From positions 1 through 12,734 of the forward strand of contig JBCDGZ010000178.1 of the NCBI GenBank assembly GCA_038750655.1: a stretch of DNA of 12,734 nucleotides, in the 5' to 3' direction. Within the stretch, counting starts at the first letter, position 1. Each line of letters starts with the position of its first letter. The notes under the pieces are model-generated. The model was not told where the DNA came from. It saw only the letters and a program-made list of their open reading frames with translations, and made no database searches. Of the stretch, positions 6,360 to 12,734 are shown in pieces. The stretch is from JBCDGZ01 sp038750655. Lineage in GTDB: Bacteria; Bacteroidota; Bacteroidia; Chitinophagales; Saprospiraceae. The position numbers and the translations under genes were made by a program.

Positions 6360-7577
6360 ATGGATTCACTAACGCAAATTACACTGGGTGCTGCTGTCGG
6401 CGAAGTGGTACTCGGACGCAAAGCTGGTAATAGAGCCCTGCTGTATGGTGCTATTGGGGGCACCGTTCCCGACTTGGATGTCATCGCTAATTTATTTACA
6501 GATGAAATGACGGCCCTCGCGCTGCATCGTGGATTGAGCCACTCGGTATTTTTTGCTTGCACCGCGCCGATTGCCCTGGGGTGGCTGACGCATAAACTCT
6601 ACAGTTCGGGCTTATACAAAGATCAGCGATACAAGGCCGGGAATATGACTTTCTGGCTGATCCTTTATGGACTGGCAGCTGTGGGCTTCTACTTCGCTCC
6701 GATGATAGTTGGAGGAGAACCTAATATTGGTGTTGCTATTGGAAGCGTCATTGTCGGTCTCCTATTATTCCTCCTACTTCGAACCCGTTACTACAACGCC
6801 TCGCTAGAGGCGGTCGATGCAAGCTGGAAGGAATGGAGCTGGCTGTACTTCTGGGCCATCCTTACCCATTCGCTGCTGGACGCCTGCACTACCTACGGCA
6901 CCCAACTTCTCGAACCGTTCTCGAATTACCGCGTAGCATTCAACAATATTTCTGTTGTAGACCCCATTTATACCGTCCCCTTTATCATCTGTCTGATCAT
7001 CGTCAGCCAATTGCCCAAGAGCAGCTCTCGCCGCCGTTTTTTCAACTACCTGGGCATCGGCCTCAGCAGCCTCTATCTCTTGCTGACCTTTGCCAACAAG
7101 TGGCGCGTCGACCAGGTCTTCGAACGCTCATTGGCCGAGCAGCAAGTCAACTACAGTCGCTACATGACGGCTCCGACTATTTTTAACAATGCCCTCTGGC
7201 ATGGTATTGCCGAAGGAGACACGGCCTATTACTCGGGGCTCTACTCCATTTTTGATAGCGAAGCCAAATTTCAAATCCTCAATGTAATGCCCAAGCGCCG
7301 CCATCTAATAGAAGGCCACGAAGCCGATCGAGACATCGAAATTTTAGAATGGTTTTCTAATGGCTATTACAATGCTTTGGTGCGTAAGGATGGTCAGTTG
7401 CAGCTGAACGATCTGCGCTTCGGCATCATTGGTGAGCGGGCAGTGCGAGAATCTGACTTTGTCTTTCGCTTTATTTTGGAGGAAAATAATGGAGAACTAA
7501 AAGCCTCACAGGACCGAGAAGACAGTTTTGAGGAAGGGACCTTCGGCATGTTGTGGGAACGAATAAAAGGAAGGTGA
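6360..7577 (+). CDS. Membrane-bound metal-dependent hydrolase, YdjM family
   Basis: A 405-aa inner-membrane protein of the YdjM/YbcI family (PF04307), annotated as membrane-bound or LexA-regulated metal-dependent hydrolases; the substrate is not known. The N-terminus MDSLTQITLGAAVGE is characteristic. Conserved polar motifs likely to bind metal are PDLD (37-40), HRGLSHS (56-62) and LTHSLLD (168-174), followed by the family's NNISVVDPIYTVPF (195-208). Membrane segments are predicted at about 63-80, 97-118, 123-141, 158-177, 202-217 and 228-246. A soluble C-terminal domain of about 155 aa follows. The ATG at 6360 gives the standard family start. The nearest purine-rich AAAAGGAG (6334-6341) is too far upstream to be a normal ribosome site. 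No SOS box was found, so LexA control is not suggested here. It converges with the lipoprotein gene to the right, 65 bp apart. Confidence 0.88.
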   Translation: MDSLTQITLGAAVGEVVLGRKAGNRALLYGAIGGTVPDLDVIANLFTDEMTALALHRGLSHSVFFACTAPIALGWLTHKLYSSGLYKDQRYKAGNMTFWLILYGLAAVGFYFAPMIVGGEPNIGVAIGSVIVGLLLFLLLRTRYYNASLEAVDASWKEWSWLYFWAILTHSLLDACTTYGTQLLEPFSNYRVAFNNISVVDPIYTVPFIICLIIVSQLPKSSSRRRFFNYLGIGLSSLYLLLTFANKWRVDQVFERSLAEQQVNYSRYMTAPTIFNNALWHGIAEGDTAYYSGLYSIFDSEAKFQILNVMPKRRHLIEGHEADRDIEILEWFSNGYYNALVRKDGQLQLNDLRFGIIGERAVRESDFVFRFILEENNGELKASQDREDSFEEGTFGMLWERIKGR

Positions 7578-7598
7578 GCACCTTGCAATTACTCACCT
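7572..7598. terminator. Possible terminator hairpin between convergent genes
   Basis: AGGTGAG (7572-7578) pairs with CTCACCT (7592-7598), a 7-bp stem with a 13-nt loop that overlaps the TGA of the YdjM-type gene. There is no T tract on either side, so this is weak as an intrinsic terminator, though its place between two convergent genes fits. Confidence 0.35.
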
Positions 7599-7642
7599 CC
7601 GATCGATTGTACTTAACTTAAAGAATGTATTTGAGTGGCGTT

Positions 7643-8677
7643 CTATTCCATTAGGTTGATGCCGAACCAATAATCAGCGACGATTTGCTGCTGGGCAGTC
7701 CGGCTATTGAGATCAACATTAATCAGTTTAGTCGTTGTTTGGGGATTAAGGGACGCCAGCGTTGCAATGTGGTACTGGTTTTTACAAGCATCGTATACGG
7801 TAGAATAAAATTCTCGATTCAAAGTCCAGTCCCCCAAAGCCGGCAAGTCTTCGCTGAAATCAAATAAGGAACCGACCTGCGCTACATTTCCCACAATCTG
7901 AATCTCTACGAGTTCAGAGGGATCATCGCTCCCCTCTCGAACTGCCAGCAGCCGATTGGCTGACCTGAACTCCAATCCATAAAAGCGTACAAAATCATTG
8001 CTGGAGTTGAAGTTGGGATAAAGGTCGATGACTTTCACCTGCCCCGTACTAACTTGGATCATCACCAGATTAGTGCCCCCGAGGAAAAAGAGCTGATCCT
8101 GGCCATCTGTGGCTGCCGAGATGCTTTCGTGATGAAAAAAGCTCCGGTAGTCGAAGCTATTGCTGCTCAATGCCAGACTGTCGATGAACAAGCCTGTCGC
8201 CGGATCGATTTGCACGATGCTGAAGGTGGCCGTCCCACCACTGCTATAACCATTAGGGATGTCGATACCATAGCAGTTGCCTTGGAGAAAGATGGGCGCA
8301 GTGACGAAGGTCGGAAGGGGAAGGGCCGAGCTATTCCCAGAGGCGGTGTGGTGGCGGATCAGCGTTTTCTCTCTGGAAATAATCCCGACTATTTGCTCGC
8401 TGTCTTGATCGTAAACGGCATTGCTGGTCGGTAAAATGATACGTAGGGGATTAAATGCTTGTAGGGAGCCGATTTGGAGTGGAGTAACTGCGGCGGGCAT
8501 GGGATTGTCAAAACTGAGGATTTGCAGGCTGCTATCGTTAGTGTTGAGGGTACTGCGCCAGCAGATGAATTGCTCGCCACAGTCCTGGGGGACGGTCAGG
8601 ATGTCATCATCAGAGCCGCAGGCAGCCAGTAAGAGTAGGCCGCAAAGCAGTGTCCAAAGTTGGGGGAAAATTTTCAT
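7643..8677 (-). CDS. Surface lipoprotein, propeller-like, function unknown
   Basis: A 344-aa predicted lipoprotein. The signal peptide runs to residue 19 with the lipobox LLAAC, so Cys20 would be lipidated. It is followed by GSDDD; an acidic stretch right after the cysteine is the lipoprotein export signal described in Bacteroidota, so an outer-surface location is likely. The mature part is beta-rich with repeated short strands such as AVYDQDSEQIVGII, FSIVQIDPATGLFIDSL and LVMIQVSTGQVKVIDL, resembling blades of a beta-propeller of the kind found in YVTN- or NHL-like proteins. No enzyme motif is visible. The start at 8677 is the only one giving a complete signal peptide. Purine-rich AAAAGGT directly precedes the ATG. 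It is the last minus-strand gene of this group and is separated from the next by about 120 bp, so it may have its own promoter. The fold is inference from strand pattern alone. Confidence 0.8.
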   Translation of the reverse strand: MKIFPQLWTLLCGLLLLAACGSDDDILTVPQDCGEQFICWRSTLNTNDSSLQILSFDNPMPAAVTPLQIGSLQAFNPLRIILPTSNAVYDQDSEQIVGIISREKTLIRHHTASGNSSALPLPTFVTAPIFLQGNCYGIDIPNGYSSGGTATFSIVQIDPATGLFIDSLALSSNSFDYRSFFHHESISAATDGQDQLFFLGGTNLVMIQVSTGQVKVIDLYPNFNSSNDFVRFYGLEFRSANRLLAVREGSDDPSELVEIQIVGNVAQVGSLFDFSEDLPALGDWTLNREFYSTVYDACKNQYHIATLASLNPQTTTKLINVDLNSRTAQQQIVADYWFGINLME

Positions 8678-8794
8678 ACCTTTTATTTTTGCGTGTTGTG
8701 AAAGTCGAGTATCGTTTGTAATCTATACCCATAAAGACGAACACAGCGGAATAAAAGGTTGGAGAAAAAATCGTTAAAAAAATCTTAAGTTGTA

Positions 8795-9061
8795 TTATTC
8801 TTTTAACACCCAAAATTCACTTTCATTGATTTTGAATGCTACAACGCCTTTTTCTTTAGTATAAAAAATGTTTCTATTTTCTCCTGATGTTCCTATATAT
8901 ACATCCTTGAATGCTCTGCCGAAAAGGGTGGTATCTCTCAGGAGCCTGCTTTGTCTCCAAAATTCATTTTTATGAAATTCGGAAACTGTATTTTGCCTTT
9001 CGGCTGTAAAAATCTCTATTCTTCCGTAGAAAAATCCTTTGAGCGAAGAGTCTACAGATAA
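8795..9061 (-). pseudogene. Out-of-frame 3' part of the small lipoprotein gene
   Basis: After the TAG that ends the 133-aa lipoprotein ORF (9052-9054), the -1 frame stays open for 88 codons, from TTA at 9059-9061 to TAA at 8795-8797. It reads like a normal protein continuation (LSVDSSLKGFFYGRIEIF near its start, EFWVLKE at the end) with no internal stop. The two frames meet exactly at a run of eight T on the coding strand. Joined by one extra T, or by a -1 slip, they give a single 219-aa protein. Either the gene is broken by a one-base loss in the T tract, the sequence has a homopolymer error, or the full protein is made through slippage. No start codon of its own is convincing. Confidence 0.75.
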
Positions 9062-9453
9062 AAAAAATCGTAAACAGCAATGGAATCTAAATCATCTGCA
9101 TCTTCAAACTGCGTTACTAGATTAACATAGAATATTTGCGTTCCTGATGAATCGAAAAAGGTCACCTGCTCTATTTGTATATCATAATATTGTTCTTGTT
9201 TATCAAAAGTCCCTTCATCACAAAGCGTTCTCACATTCATTCTTAAATTTTGTATTTCTCTACCATCCAATGAGGTCAGTTGGTGTTGGACACCATTGTT
9301 ATCTTCAAAAACCAAAACTTCTGTACCTGAATAGGGGATAAATTGCCTAGAAGGCTCCGATAGGTTAAATTCTCCTATTTTGATGTCTTTGTCACATTTT
9401 CCACACGAATAGAAGAAAAGTATTACAAAAAGAACACTCGCTTTGAGTTTCAT
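9052..9453 (-). CDS. Small lipoprotein, probably the 5' part of a frameshifted gene
   Basis: As written this encodes 133 aa. The N-terminus MKLKASVLFVILFFYSC is a lipoprotein signal with Cys17 as the likely lipidated residue, followed by GKCDKD, a charged stretch fitting surface export in Bacteroidota. The mature sequence is beta-rich and unlike any family I recognise. It ends in VYDFFYL right after a T8 run, and the coding signal continues in the -1 frame for 88 more codons (8795-9061), so the native product is probably 219 aa. Base composition here is clearly AT-richer than in the neighbouring dapA and accA, suggesting a faster-evolving or acquired gene. It begins 32 nt downstream of the TPR relic on the same strand. 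Function unknown. Confidence 0.7.
   Translation of the reverse strand: MKLKASVLFVILFFYSCGKCDKDIKIGEFNLSEPSRQFIPYSGTEVLVFEDNNGVQHQLTSLDGREIQNLRMNVRTLCDEGTFDKQEQYYDIQIEQVTFFDSSGTQIFYVNLVTQFEDADDLDSIAVYDFFYL
9060..9067 (-). repeat. T8 homopolymer at the frameshift junction
   Basis: The coding strand reads GAT TTT TTT TAT, containing eight consecutive T. In frame this includes T TTT TTT, which fits the X XXY YYZ form of a -1 slippery heptamer. Nine T would join the upstream 131 codons to the downstream open frame. Such runs are also prone to replication slippage and to sequencing error. Confidence 0.7.
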
Positions 9454-9485
9454 TTATTTCTTTTTTCTTGAATGCTTTGGTAGCG

Positions 9486-9732
9486 TTACTGCAAGCCTTG
9501 AATTTCTCTGCTTCTCTCTTCCTCGTTTTCATACTTGGCCTTCTTGATTTGTGCGATGGCCGCATCAATCTCCGCCAGCGCCCTATCATAATGAAGTATT
9601 TTTTCGAAAAGGCGGATTTTCAAAGCCCTTGCCCATCTGTTATTTTCATCAATCGCCAGGGCTTTATCGGCCAGCCTGAGCCATCAAAGTCCCAAAGAGC
9701 AAACAACAAGCGGTAACTAGCAGTACTCTCAT
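9486..9732 (-). pseudogene. Relic of a secreted TPR-repeat protein gene
   Basis: The minus strand starts with ATG at 9732 and encodes a clean signal peptide, MRVLLVTACCLLFGTLMAQA, then GR and a stop at 9664-9666. From there the next frame is open to TAA at 9486-9488 and reads LADKALAIDENNRWARALK near its start. That has the spacing of a tetratricopeptide repeat (A..ALAID..N..A...K) and is followed by a charged helical tail ending in REIQGLQ. Signal peptide and repeat segment are therefore in different frames, and together they give only about 80 aa, far shorter than a functional secreted TPR protein. An internal deletion that left the two ends out of frame explains this best. The start is 6 nt after the dapA stop, so the intact gene was probably the third of a DUF6913-dapA-TPR operon. 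BamD often follows dapA in Bacteroidota, but this signal peptide lacks a BamD-like lipobox. Confidence 0.7.
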
Positions 9733-9738
9733 GTCGTG

Positions 9739-10644
9739 TTATCCTTGAGCCTGCGTATTCACCAGCATCCGTTGCATCTCTGCCTTAAGGCGGGTATAAT
9801 TAGGGCCCGACATCGGCGTCAGCGGTAGGCGCGTTTCGCGCGAACAGAAGCCTTGAATTTCCATGGCCGCCTTGATCCCCGTAGGATTGCCTTCGACATA
9901 AAGCCATTGGTGTACATCCAGCATTTGCAGATGCAGCGCACTGGCCGTCGCAAAATCACCGTTCATCGCTGAGCGGATCATATCGGAGAACTGAGCAGGG
10001 AAAACATTGGCAATCACCGAGATGACCCCCTCGCCTCCGCAGCTAATGAGCGGCAGGGCCGTCGGATCATCGCCCGAGAGCACCATAAAGTCATCCGGCT
10101 TGTGCTTGATGACCTTCGCGCCCTGCACTAGATTGCCGGAGGCTTCCTTAACGGCGATAAACTTGTCGCTAGCTTTAGCCAGGCGGACCAAGGTATTCGC
10201 TTCCATATTAGAGCTGGTACGCCCGGGGACATTATAGATAATGATCGGACGAGGGCTGACCTCGGCCAGCGCCATATAGTGCTGAAAGATGCCTTCTTGC
10301 GTCGGTTTATTATAAGCCGGGCTGCTGGAAAGGATAGCATCTATACCTTCAAAATTGTAGCTTTTTGTTGCTTCTACTAGATAGGAGGTATTATTGCGAC
10401 CAAAGAGGCCAGCCACCACGGGAAGGCGTCCAGCGTTCACTTTTATCGTAAAATCAAGCACCTCGCGGCATTCCGCTCCGGTAAGCGTAATGGCTTCACC
10501 GGTCGTCCCTAGTGACACCAGATAATCTACACCACCACTGATGCAATGCTCGATGATGCGTTCGAGGGCATCGAAATCTACTTTATAGTCTCTGAAAGGG
10601 GTGATCAGGGCGACGCCTGTACCACTAAATTGCTGCATTTTCAT
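9739..10644 (-). CDS. dapA: 4-hydroxy-tetrahydrodipicolinate synthase
   Basis: Condenses pyruvate with L-aspartate semialdehyde in the first committed step of the diaminopimelate/lysine pathway, in the cytoplasm. The 301-aa length fits the family's TIM barrel of about 290-300 aa. Visible active-site residues by comparison with the E. coli enzyme: Thr47-Thr48 in GTTGE, Tyr111 in SPAYNKPTQEG, Tyr137 in IIYNVPGRT, Arg142, and the Schiff-base Lys166 in AVKEASG. The GGEGVISV stretch (203-210) is also typical and separates it from N-acetylneuraminate lyases. The start at 10644 (MKMQQFSGTG) lies inside the end of the upstream gene, overlapping it by 20 bp, which suggests translational coupling; the ATG two codons later is an alternative. 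A TPR relic follows 6 nt after the stop. I saw no lysine riboswitch-like element upstream. Confidence 0.97.
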   Translation of the reverse strand: MKMQQFSGTGVALITPFRDYKVDFDALERIIEHCISGGVDYLVSLGTTGEAITLTGAECREVLDFTIKVNAGRLPVVAGLFGRNNTSYLVEATKSYNFEGIDAILSSSPAYNKPTQEGIFQHYMALAEVSPRPIIIYNVPGRTSSNMEANTLVRLAKASDKFIAVKEASGNLVQGAKVIKHKPDDFMVLSGDDPTALPLISCGGEGVISVIANVFPAQFSDMIRSAMNGDFATASALHLQMLDVHQWLYVEGNPTGIKAAMEIQGFCSRETRLPLTPMSGPNYTRLKAEMQRMLVNTQAQG

Positions 10645-11179
10645 GTGTACTACTGTTCATTCTATTTAAATAAAACTCTACCTCTTTGATGAAATTAGGC
10701 AAATCTTGCTGGTCTTTGGTTTCAATCATTAGATCATAGCAATACGTTTTTTCGGTATAGGGGCCGACCCGCAGTTGCGCTCTGGATAGGGCCGAGATGT
10801 ACTCTAGCGCCATACTGGCCGATTGGTTTAGGGTCATCAGCACATCGAAGGGCTGCTTGATAAATTCTCCTACCTCACTACTCACTGGCCGAAGCAGCCA
10901 ATCTAGTTGGCTGCGGTTAAAATAGTGGAAGGGGAATTCGTCGTGCTTATGTTTATCATGGAAATAAGCCAGAATTTTCAGCTTTTTCCCCTTTTCTCGT
11001 AGGGTTTTGGCATATTTTTTAATCGGCATCCAATGCTGCGATTGTGTAGCATCAAAGAGAATTCCGATGGACTTCGACTGCTCGTAGTCGGCCGGTTGTC
11101 TTTGAATGCGCTGGCTATCCAGTTTTTTTAATAAGGCGTACTCATGGAGTCGCCTATGCGTATCGTGTACCAAACTCAT
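10625..11179 (-). CDS. Conserved Bacteroidota hypothetical upstream of dapA (DUF6913-like)
   Basis: A 184-aa protein with no signal peptide or membrane segment, rich in Lys, His and aromatic residues. After a basic N-terminal helix (about 1-30), the core reads SIGILFDATQSQHWMPIKKY (37-56), then KILAYFHDKHKHDEFPFHYF, DWLLRP and FDVLMTLN, an alternating strand/helix pattern. I match this from memory to the DUF6913 proteins found directly before dapA in many Bacteroidota; the family name is moderately secure and the function unknown. The 20-bp overlap with dapA points to one transcript and coupled translation, so a link to lysine or peptidoglycan supply is plausible but unproven. A good promoter lies at 11368-11398, with a large foldback element between it and the start codon at 11179. 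Confidence 0.8.
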   Translation of the reverse strand: MSLVHDTHRRLHEYALLKKLDSQRIQRQPADYEQSKSIGILFDATQSQHWMPIKKYAKTLREKGKKLKILAYFHDKHKHDEFPFHYFNRSQLDWLLRPVSSEVGEFIKQPFDVLMTLNQSASMALEYISALSRAQLRVGPYTEKTYCYDLMIETKDQQDLPNFIKEVEFYLNRMNSSTHENAAI

Positions 11180-11185
11180 AGTATC

Positions 11186-11370
11186 TTGCTTGGGGGGTTA
11201 AGAACATGTTTGGAGATGGTCATTCAGGCTACAAAACCCAACTTTTGGAACCTGTCTGCGGCTATTTTTTCGTCCGTAGCGCGGCTACGCACTCAAAAAG
11301 GAGCCTTGCCAGAACCCTAAATTTGAATTTTTCGCTTCTAAAGCACCATCTCCTAACATGTCCTAAGCAA
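11186..11370. mobile_element. Foldback (MITE-like) element with near-complete dyad symmetry
   Basis: ACATGTTTGGAGATGGT (11204-11220) and ACCATCTCCTAACATGT (11345-11361) are inverted with one mismatch over 17 bp. Outside them TTGCTT (11186-11191) and AAGCAA (11365-11370) also match. The interior continues as an imperfect palindrome (GGCT and TTTTT blocks on both arms) and closes in a perfect CGTAGC-GCG-GCTACG hairpin at 11275-11289, centred like the outer arms. There is no ORF inside. The form suggests a non-autonomous insertion or REP-like repeat. No clear target-site duplication could be defined, so mobility is inference. Confidence 0.6.
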
Positions 11371-11398
11371 ATTTAAGTTTATCGAAAGGGAGTGCCAA
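11368..11398 (-). promoter_or_regulatory. Promoter of the DUF6913-dapA unit
   Basis: On the minus strand TTG (11398-11396) is followed after 20 nt by TAAATTTG (11375-11368), a perfect match to the Bacteroidota -7 box TAnnTTTG at a proper distance from a -33 TTG. Transcription would begin near 11361, just at the outer edge of the foldback element, giving a leader of about 180 nt. It lies between the accA stop and the element, so dapA can be expressed apart from accA. Confidence 0.55.
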
Positions 11399-11450
11399 CT
11401 TGTGTTCTTGGGAATTCGTCGTTTTGATTAGTAAGGGTAAAGGGTATGGT

Positions 11451-12449
11451 TTACTTCGTTTTTTCGACCTCCTTTTCTTCTTCGACCACTGCGGCCGACT
11501 TCAAATCATAAACGCCCATCTTGCTGTATTTATTGATACGAGCTTCAATTCGTTCTTCGGGGGTCATCTCCTGCAGCTCGACAATCGCCTTTTTAATATG
11601 GCGTTTGAGAATCTTGGACATTTCCTCCGGAGCCGTTTGCGCACCGCCTAGCGGCTCTTTGATGATCTCATCGATCAGGCCGAACTGGTGCATATGGTCG
11701 GCTGTCAATTTGAGGGCTTCGGCTGCTTGCTCCTTATAATCCCAGCTGCGCCAGAGAATAGACGAGCAGGATTCGGGCGAGATGACCGAGTACCAAGTAT
11801 TTTCGAGCATAGAGACGCGATCGCCCAGTCCGATGCCGATGGCGCCGCCGGAGGCTCCTTCGCCGATTACGACACAAATGATGGGGACGCGCAGCTGCGC
11901 CATTTCGATGAGGTTGCGAGCGATGGCTTCGGCCTGTCCGCGTTCTTCGGCTTCGATGCCGGGGTAGGCCCCCGGCGTATCGATCAAGCAGACCACTGGA
12001 TGCCCAAAGCGTTCGGCGAGCTTCATCAGGCGGAGGGCCTTGCGGTAGCCTTCGGGGTTAGCCATTCCAAAGTTGCGGTACTGCCGCATCTTGGTATTGA
12101 CGCCCTTCTGATGCCCCAGAATGACCACATTATGCCCATCGATATTCCCCAAACCGCCCACAATAGCCTTATCATCCTTAAAATAACGATCCCCGTGCAG
12201 TTCGACGAAGCGCTTGCACATTTGATTGATATAATAAAGGGTATAGGGCCGCTCGGGGTGGCGAGACAGCTGGACTTTCTGCCAGCCGGTGAGGTTGCTA
12301 TAAATCTCCTTACGTTGGTTTTTTATCTTATTCTCCAGCTCCTTAATCTTGTCAGACACATCAATGTCACCTGCTTCACCAACCTGCTTGATCTTATCAA
12401 GTTGCTCATACAAGCTCTCCAGGGGTTTTTCAAAATCTAAAAAAACCAT
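11451..12449 (-). CDS. accA: Acetyl-CoA carboxylase carboxyltransferase subunit alpha
   Basis: The alpha half of the carboxyltransferase that, with AccD, moves CO2 from carboxybiotin to acetyl-CoA, giving malonyl-CoA for fatty-acid synthesis. I use the ATG at 12449, giving 332 aa (E. coli about 319) and the standard AccA opening MVFLDFEKPLESLYEQLDKI. An in-frame ATG at 12521 would add 24 residues unlike the family. The N-terminal helical/coiled segment (about 8-50) is followed by the crotonase-like carboxyltransferase fold, with DTPGAYPGIEAEERGQ (157-172) and the oxyanion-hole region GEGASGGAIGIGLGDRV (197-211). The last 15 residues form an acidic/lysine tail. The neighbours are not other acc genes, so accA stands alone, as is common in Bacteroidota. 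A -7 box candidate lies about 100 nt upstream. Confidence 0.96.
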   Translation of the reverse strand: MVFLDFEKPLESLYEQLDKIKQVGEAGDIDVSDKIKELENKIKNQRKEIYSNLTGWQKVQLSRHPERPYTLYYINQMCKRFVELHGDRYFKDDKAIVGGLGNIDGHNVVILGHQKGVNTKMRQYRNFGMANPEGYRKALRLMKLAERFGHPVVCLIDTPGAYPGIEAEERGQAEAIARNLIEMAQLRVPIICVVIGEGASGGAIGIGLGDRVSMLENTWYSVISPESCSSILWRSWDYKEQAAEALKLTADHMHQFGLIDEIIKEPLGGAQTAPEEMSKILKRHIKKAIVELQEMTPEERIEARINKYSKMGVYDLKSAAVVEEEKEVEKTK

Positions 12450-12491
12450 TATTTCGTGTGTTTTGAGGTACAGTCGTATTGGAAGTATTCC

Positions 12492-12503
12492 GGCCCGTGG
12501 GCC
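12492..12503 (-). other. Small GC hairpin in the accA leader
   Basis: GGCCC-GT-GGGCC forms a 5-bp GC stem with a 2-nt loop, about 43 nt before the accA start. If transcription starts near 12541 it lies in the 5' leader. The very short loop makes it weak as RNA; it may simply be a DNA dyad. Confidence 0.25.
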
Positions 12504-12548
12504 TACGCCTACCTGTTGCAATAGTTAGTGTGTTCCCTGTGTGGCCTA

Positions 12549-12556
12549 CAAAATTA
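12549..12556 (-). promoter_or_regulatory. Candidate -7 box for accA
   Basis: The minus strand reads TAATTTTG, a perfect TAnnTTTG. No TTG lies about 20 nt upstream; instead the interval holds a dyad CCCCT-N7-AGGGG (12564-12580). So either an activator compensates for a missing -33 element or the match is chance. The predicted start near 12541 would give a leader of about 90 nt. Confidence 0.4.
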
Positions 12557-12617
12557 GTAATTACCCCTCGAAGGTAGGGGCGTCCGTGGTATTTTTTTTA
12601 ATTTTTTAGCCAAAAAA

Positions 12618-12648
12618 TTGCGTCTTTCCCAAGGATGCCCTATTTTTG
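12618..12648 (+). promoter_or_regulatory. Plus-strand promoter reading out of the window
   Basis: TTG (12618-12620), 20 nt, then TATTTTTG (12641-12648) is a full Bacteroidota promoter with the same spacing as the DUF6913-dapA one. The predicted start is near 12655, where the RNA would open with the hairpin CCGCT-AAAG-AGCGG (12657-12670). The gene or RNA it serves lies past the right edge; it is divergent from accA. Confidence 0.55.
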
Positions 12649-12734
12649 CAATCGCGCCGCTAAAGAGCGGTCGTTTGTAAGCAAGTTTTATGGATTAAGT
12701 ACAATAATTACCGGGGTGACAACGACCGGCCGCC

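Noticed and set aside
8054..8434. 126-aa plus-strand ORF
   Set aside because: Antisense to the propeller-like lipoprotein, which has a proper signal peptide and lipobox; no motif in the antisense frame.
9486..9732. bamD, which often follows dapA in Bacteroidota
   Set aside because: The signal peptide ends in MAQA without a lipobox cysteine, and the remnant tail does not resemble BamD.
11180..11361. Lysine riboswitch before dapA
   Set aside because: The leader is one long near-symmetric hairpin, not the multi-helix junction of the lysine riboswitch, and its conserved core was not seen.
11688..12440. 250-aa plus-strand ORF antisense to accA
   Set aside because: It mirrors accA codon structure, is rich in shadow-type sequence, and has no family resemblance; accA is unambiguous.
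12450..12521. Longer accA start adding 24 residues
   Set aside because: The extra residues do not resemble AccA N-termini, while MVFLDFEKPL at 12449 does; the extension also crosses a GC dyad and probable leader.
12716..12734. GTG start of a plus-strand gene at the edge
   Set aside because: Only six codons are visible, too few to separate from chance.

Overview
The window looks like chromosomal DNA of a Bacteroidota member, most likely of the Saprospiria/Lewinella type. The grounds are a type IX secretion (T9SS) C-terminal sorting domain, lipoproteins with an acidic stretch after the lipobox cysteine, Bacteroidota-style promoters (TTG, about 20 nt, TAnnTTTG), almost no Shine-Dalgarno sequences, and a conserved hypothetical gene (probably DUF6913) coupled to dapA. 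The genus is inference; the phylum is fairly secure.

Left part, plus strand (1-4887): a long (602 aa) acyl-CoA dehydrogenase lies behind two identical palindromic sites spaced 63 bp apart and ends in a clear intrinsic terminator. A gene-poor stretch of about 550 bp follows, holding seven decayed 17-bp tandem repeats. Next comes DNA topoisomerase III (802 aa) with two C-terminal four-cysteine zinc ribbons. Its last 400 bases reverse their G/C strand bias.

Middle (4888-7642): an array of small GCC-AAA-GGC hairpins alternating with CCGTCCACC lies between topB and a convergent gene for a secreted T9SS cargo protein. Divergent from that is a YdjM-type membrane hydrolase, which converges on the next gene.

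Right part, minus strand (7643-12449), in transcription order: accA; a foldback element of about 158 bp; a DUF6913-like gene overlapping dapA (lysine/peptidoglycan pathway); a broken secreted TPR gene 6 nt after dapA; a small lipoprotein gene split by a frameshift exactly at a T8 run; and a larger propeller-like lipoprotein. The stretch 8795-9732 therefore has two adjacent damaged or slippage-dependent genes.

The right edge (12450-12734) is the accA upstream region plus a good plus-strand promoter for something beyond the window. I see no phage, CRISPR, tRNA, rRNA or intact transposase. The most unusual points are the structured foldback that would form nearly the whole 5' leader of the DUF6913-dapA transcript, the T8 frameshift with a fully open continuation, the helically phased operator pair, and the two repeat arrays.
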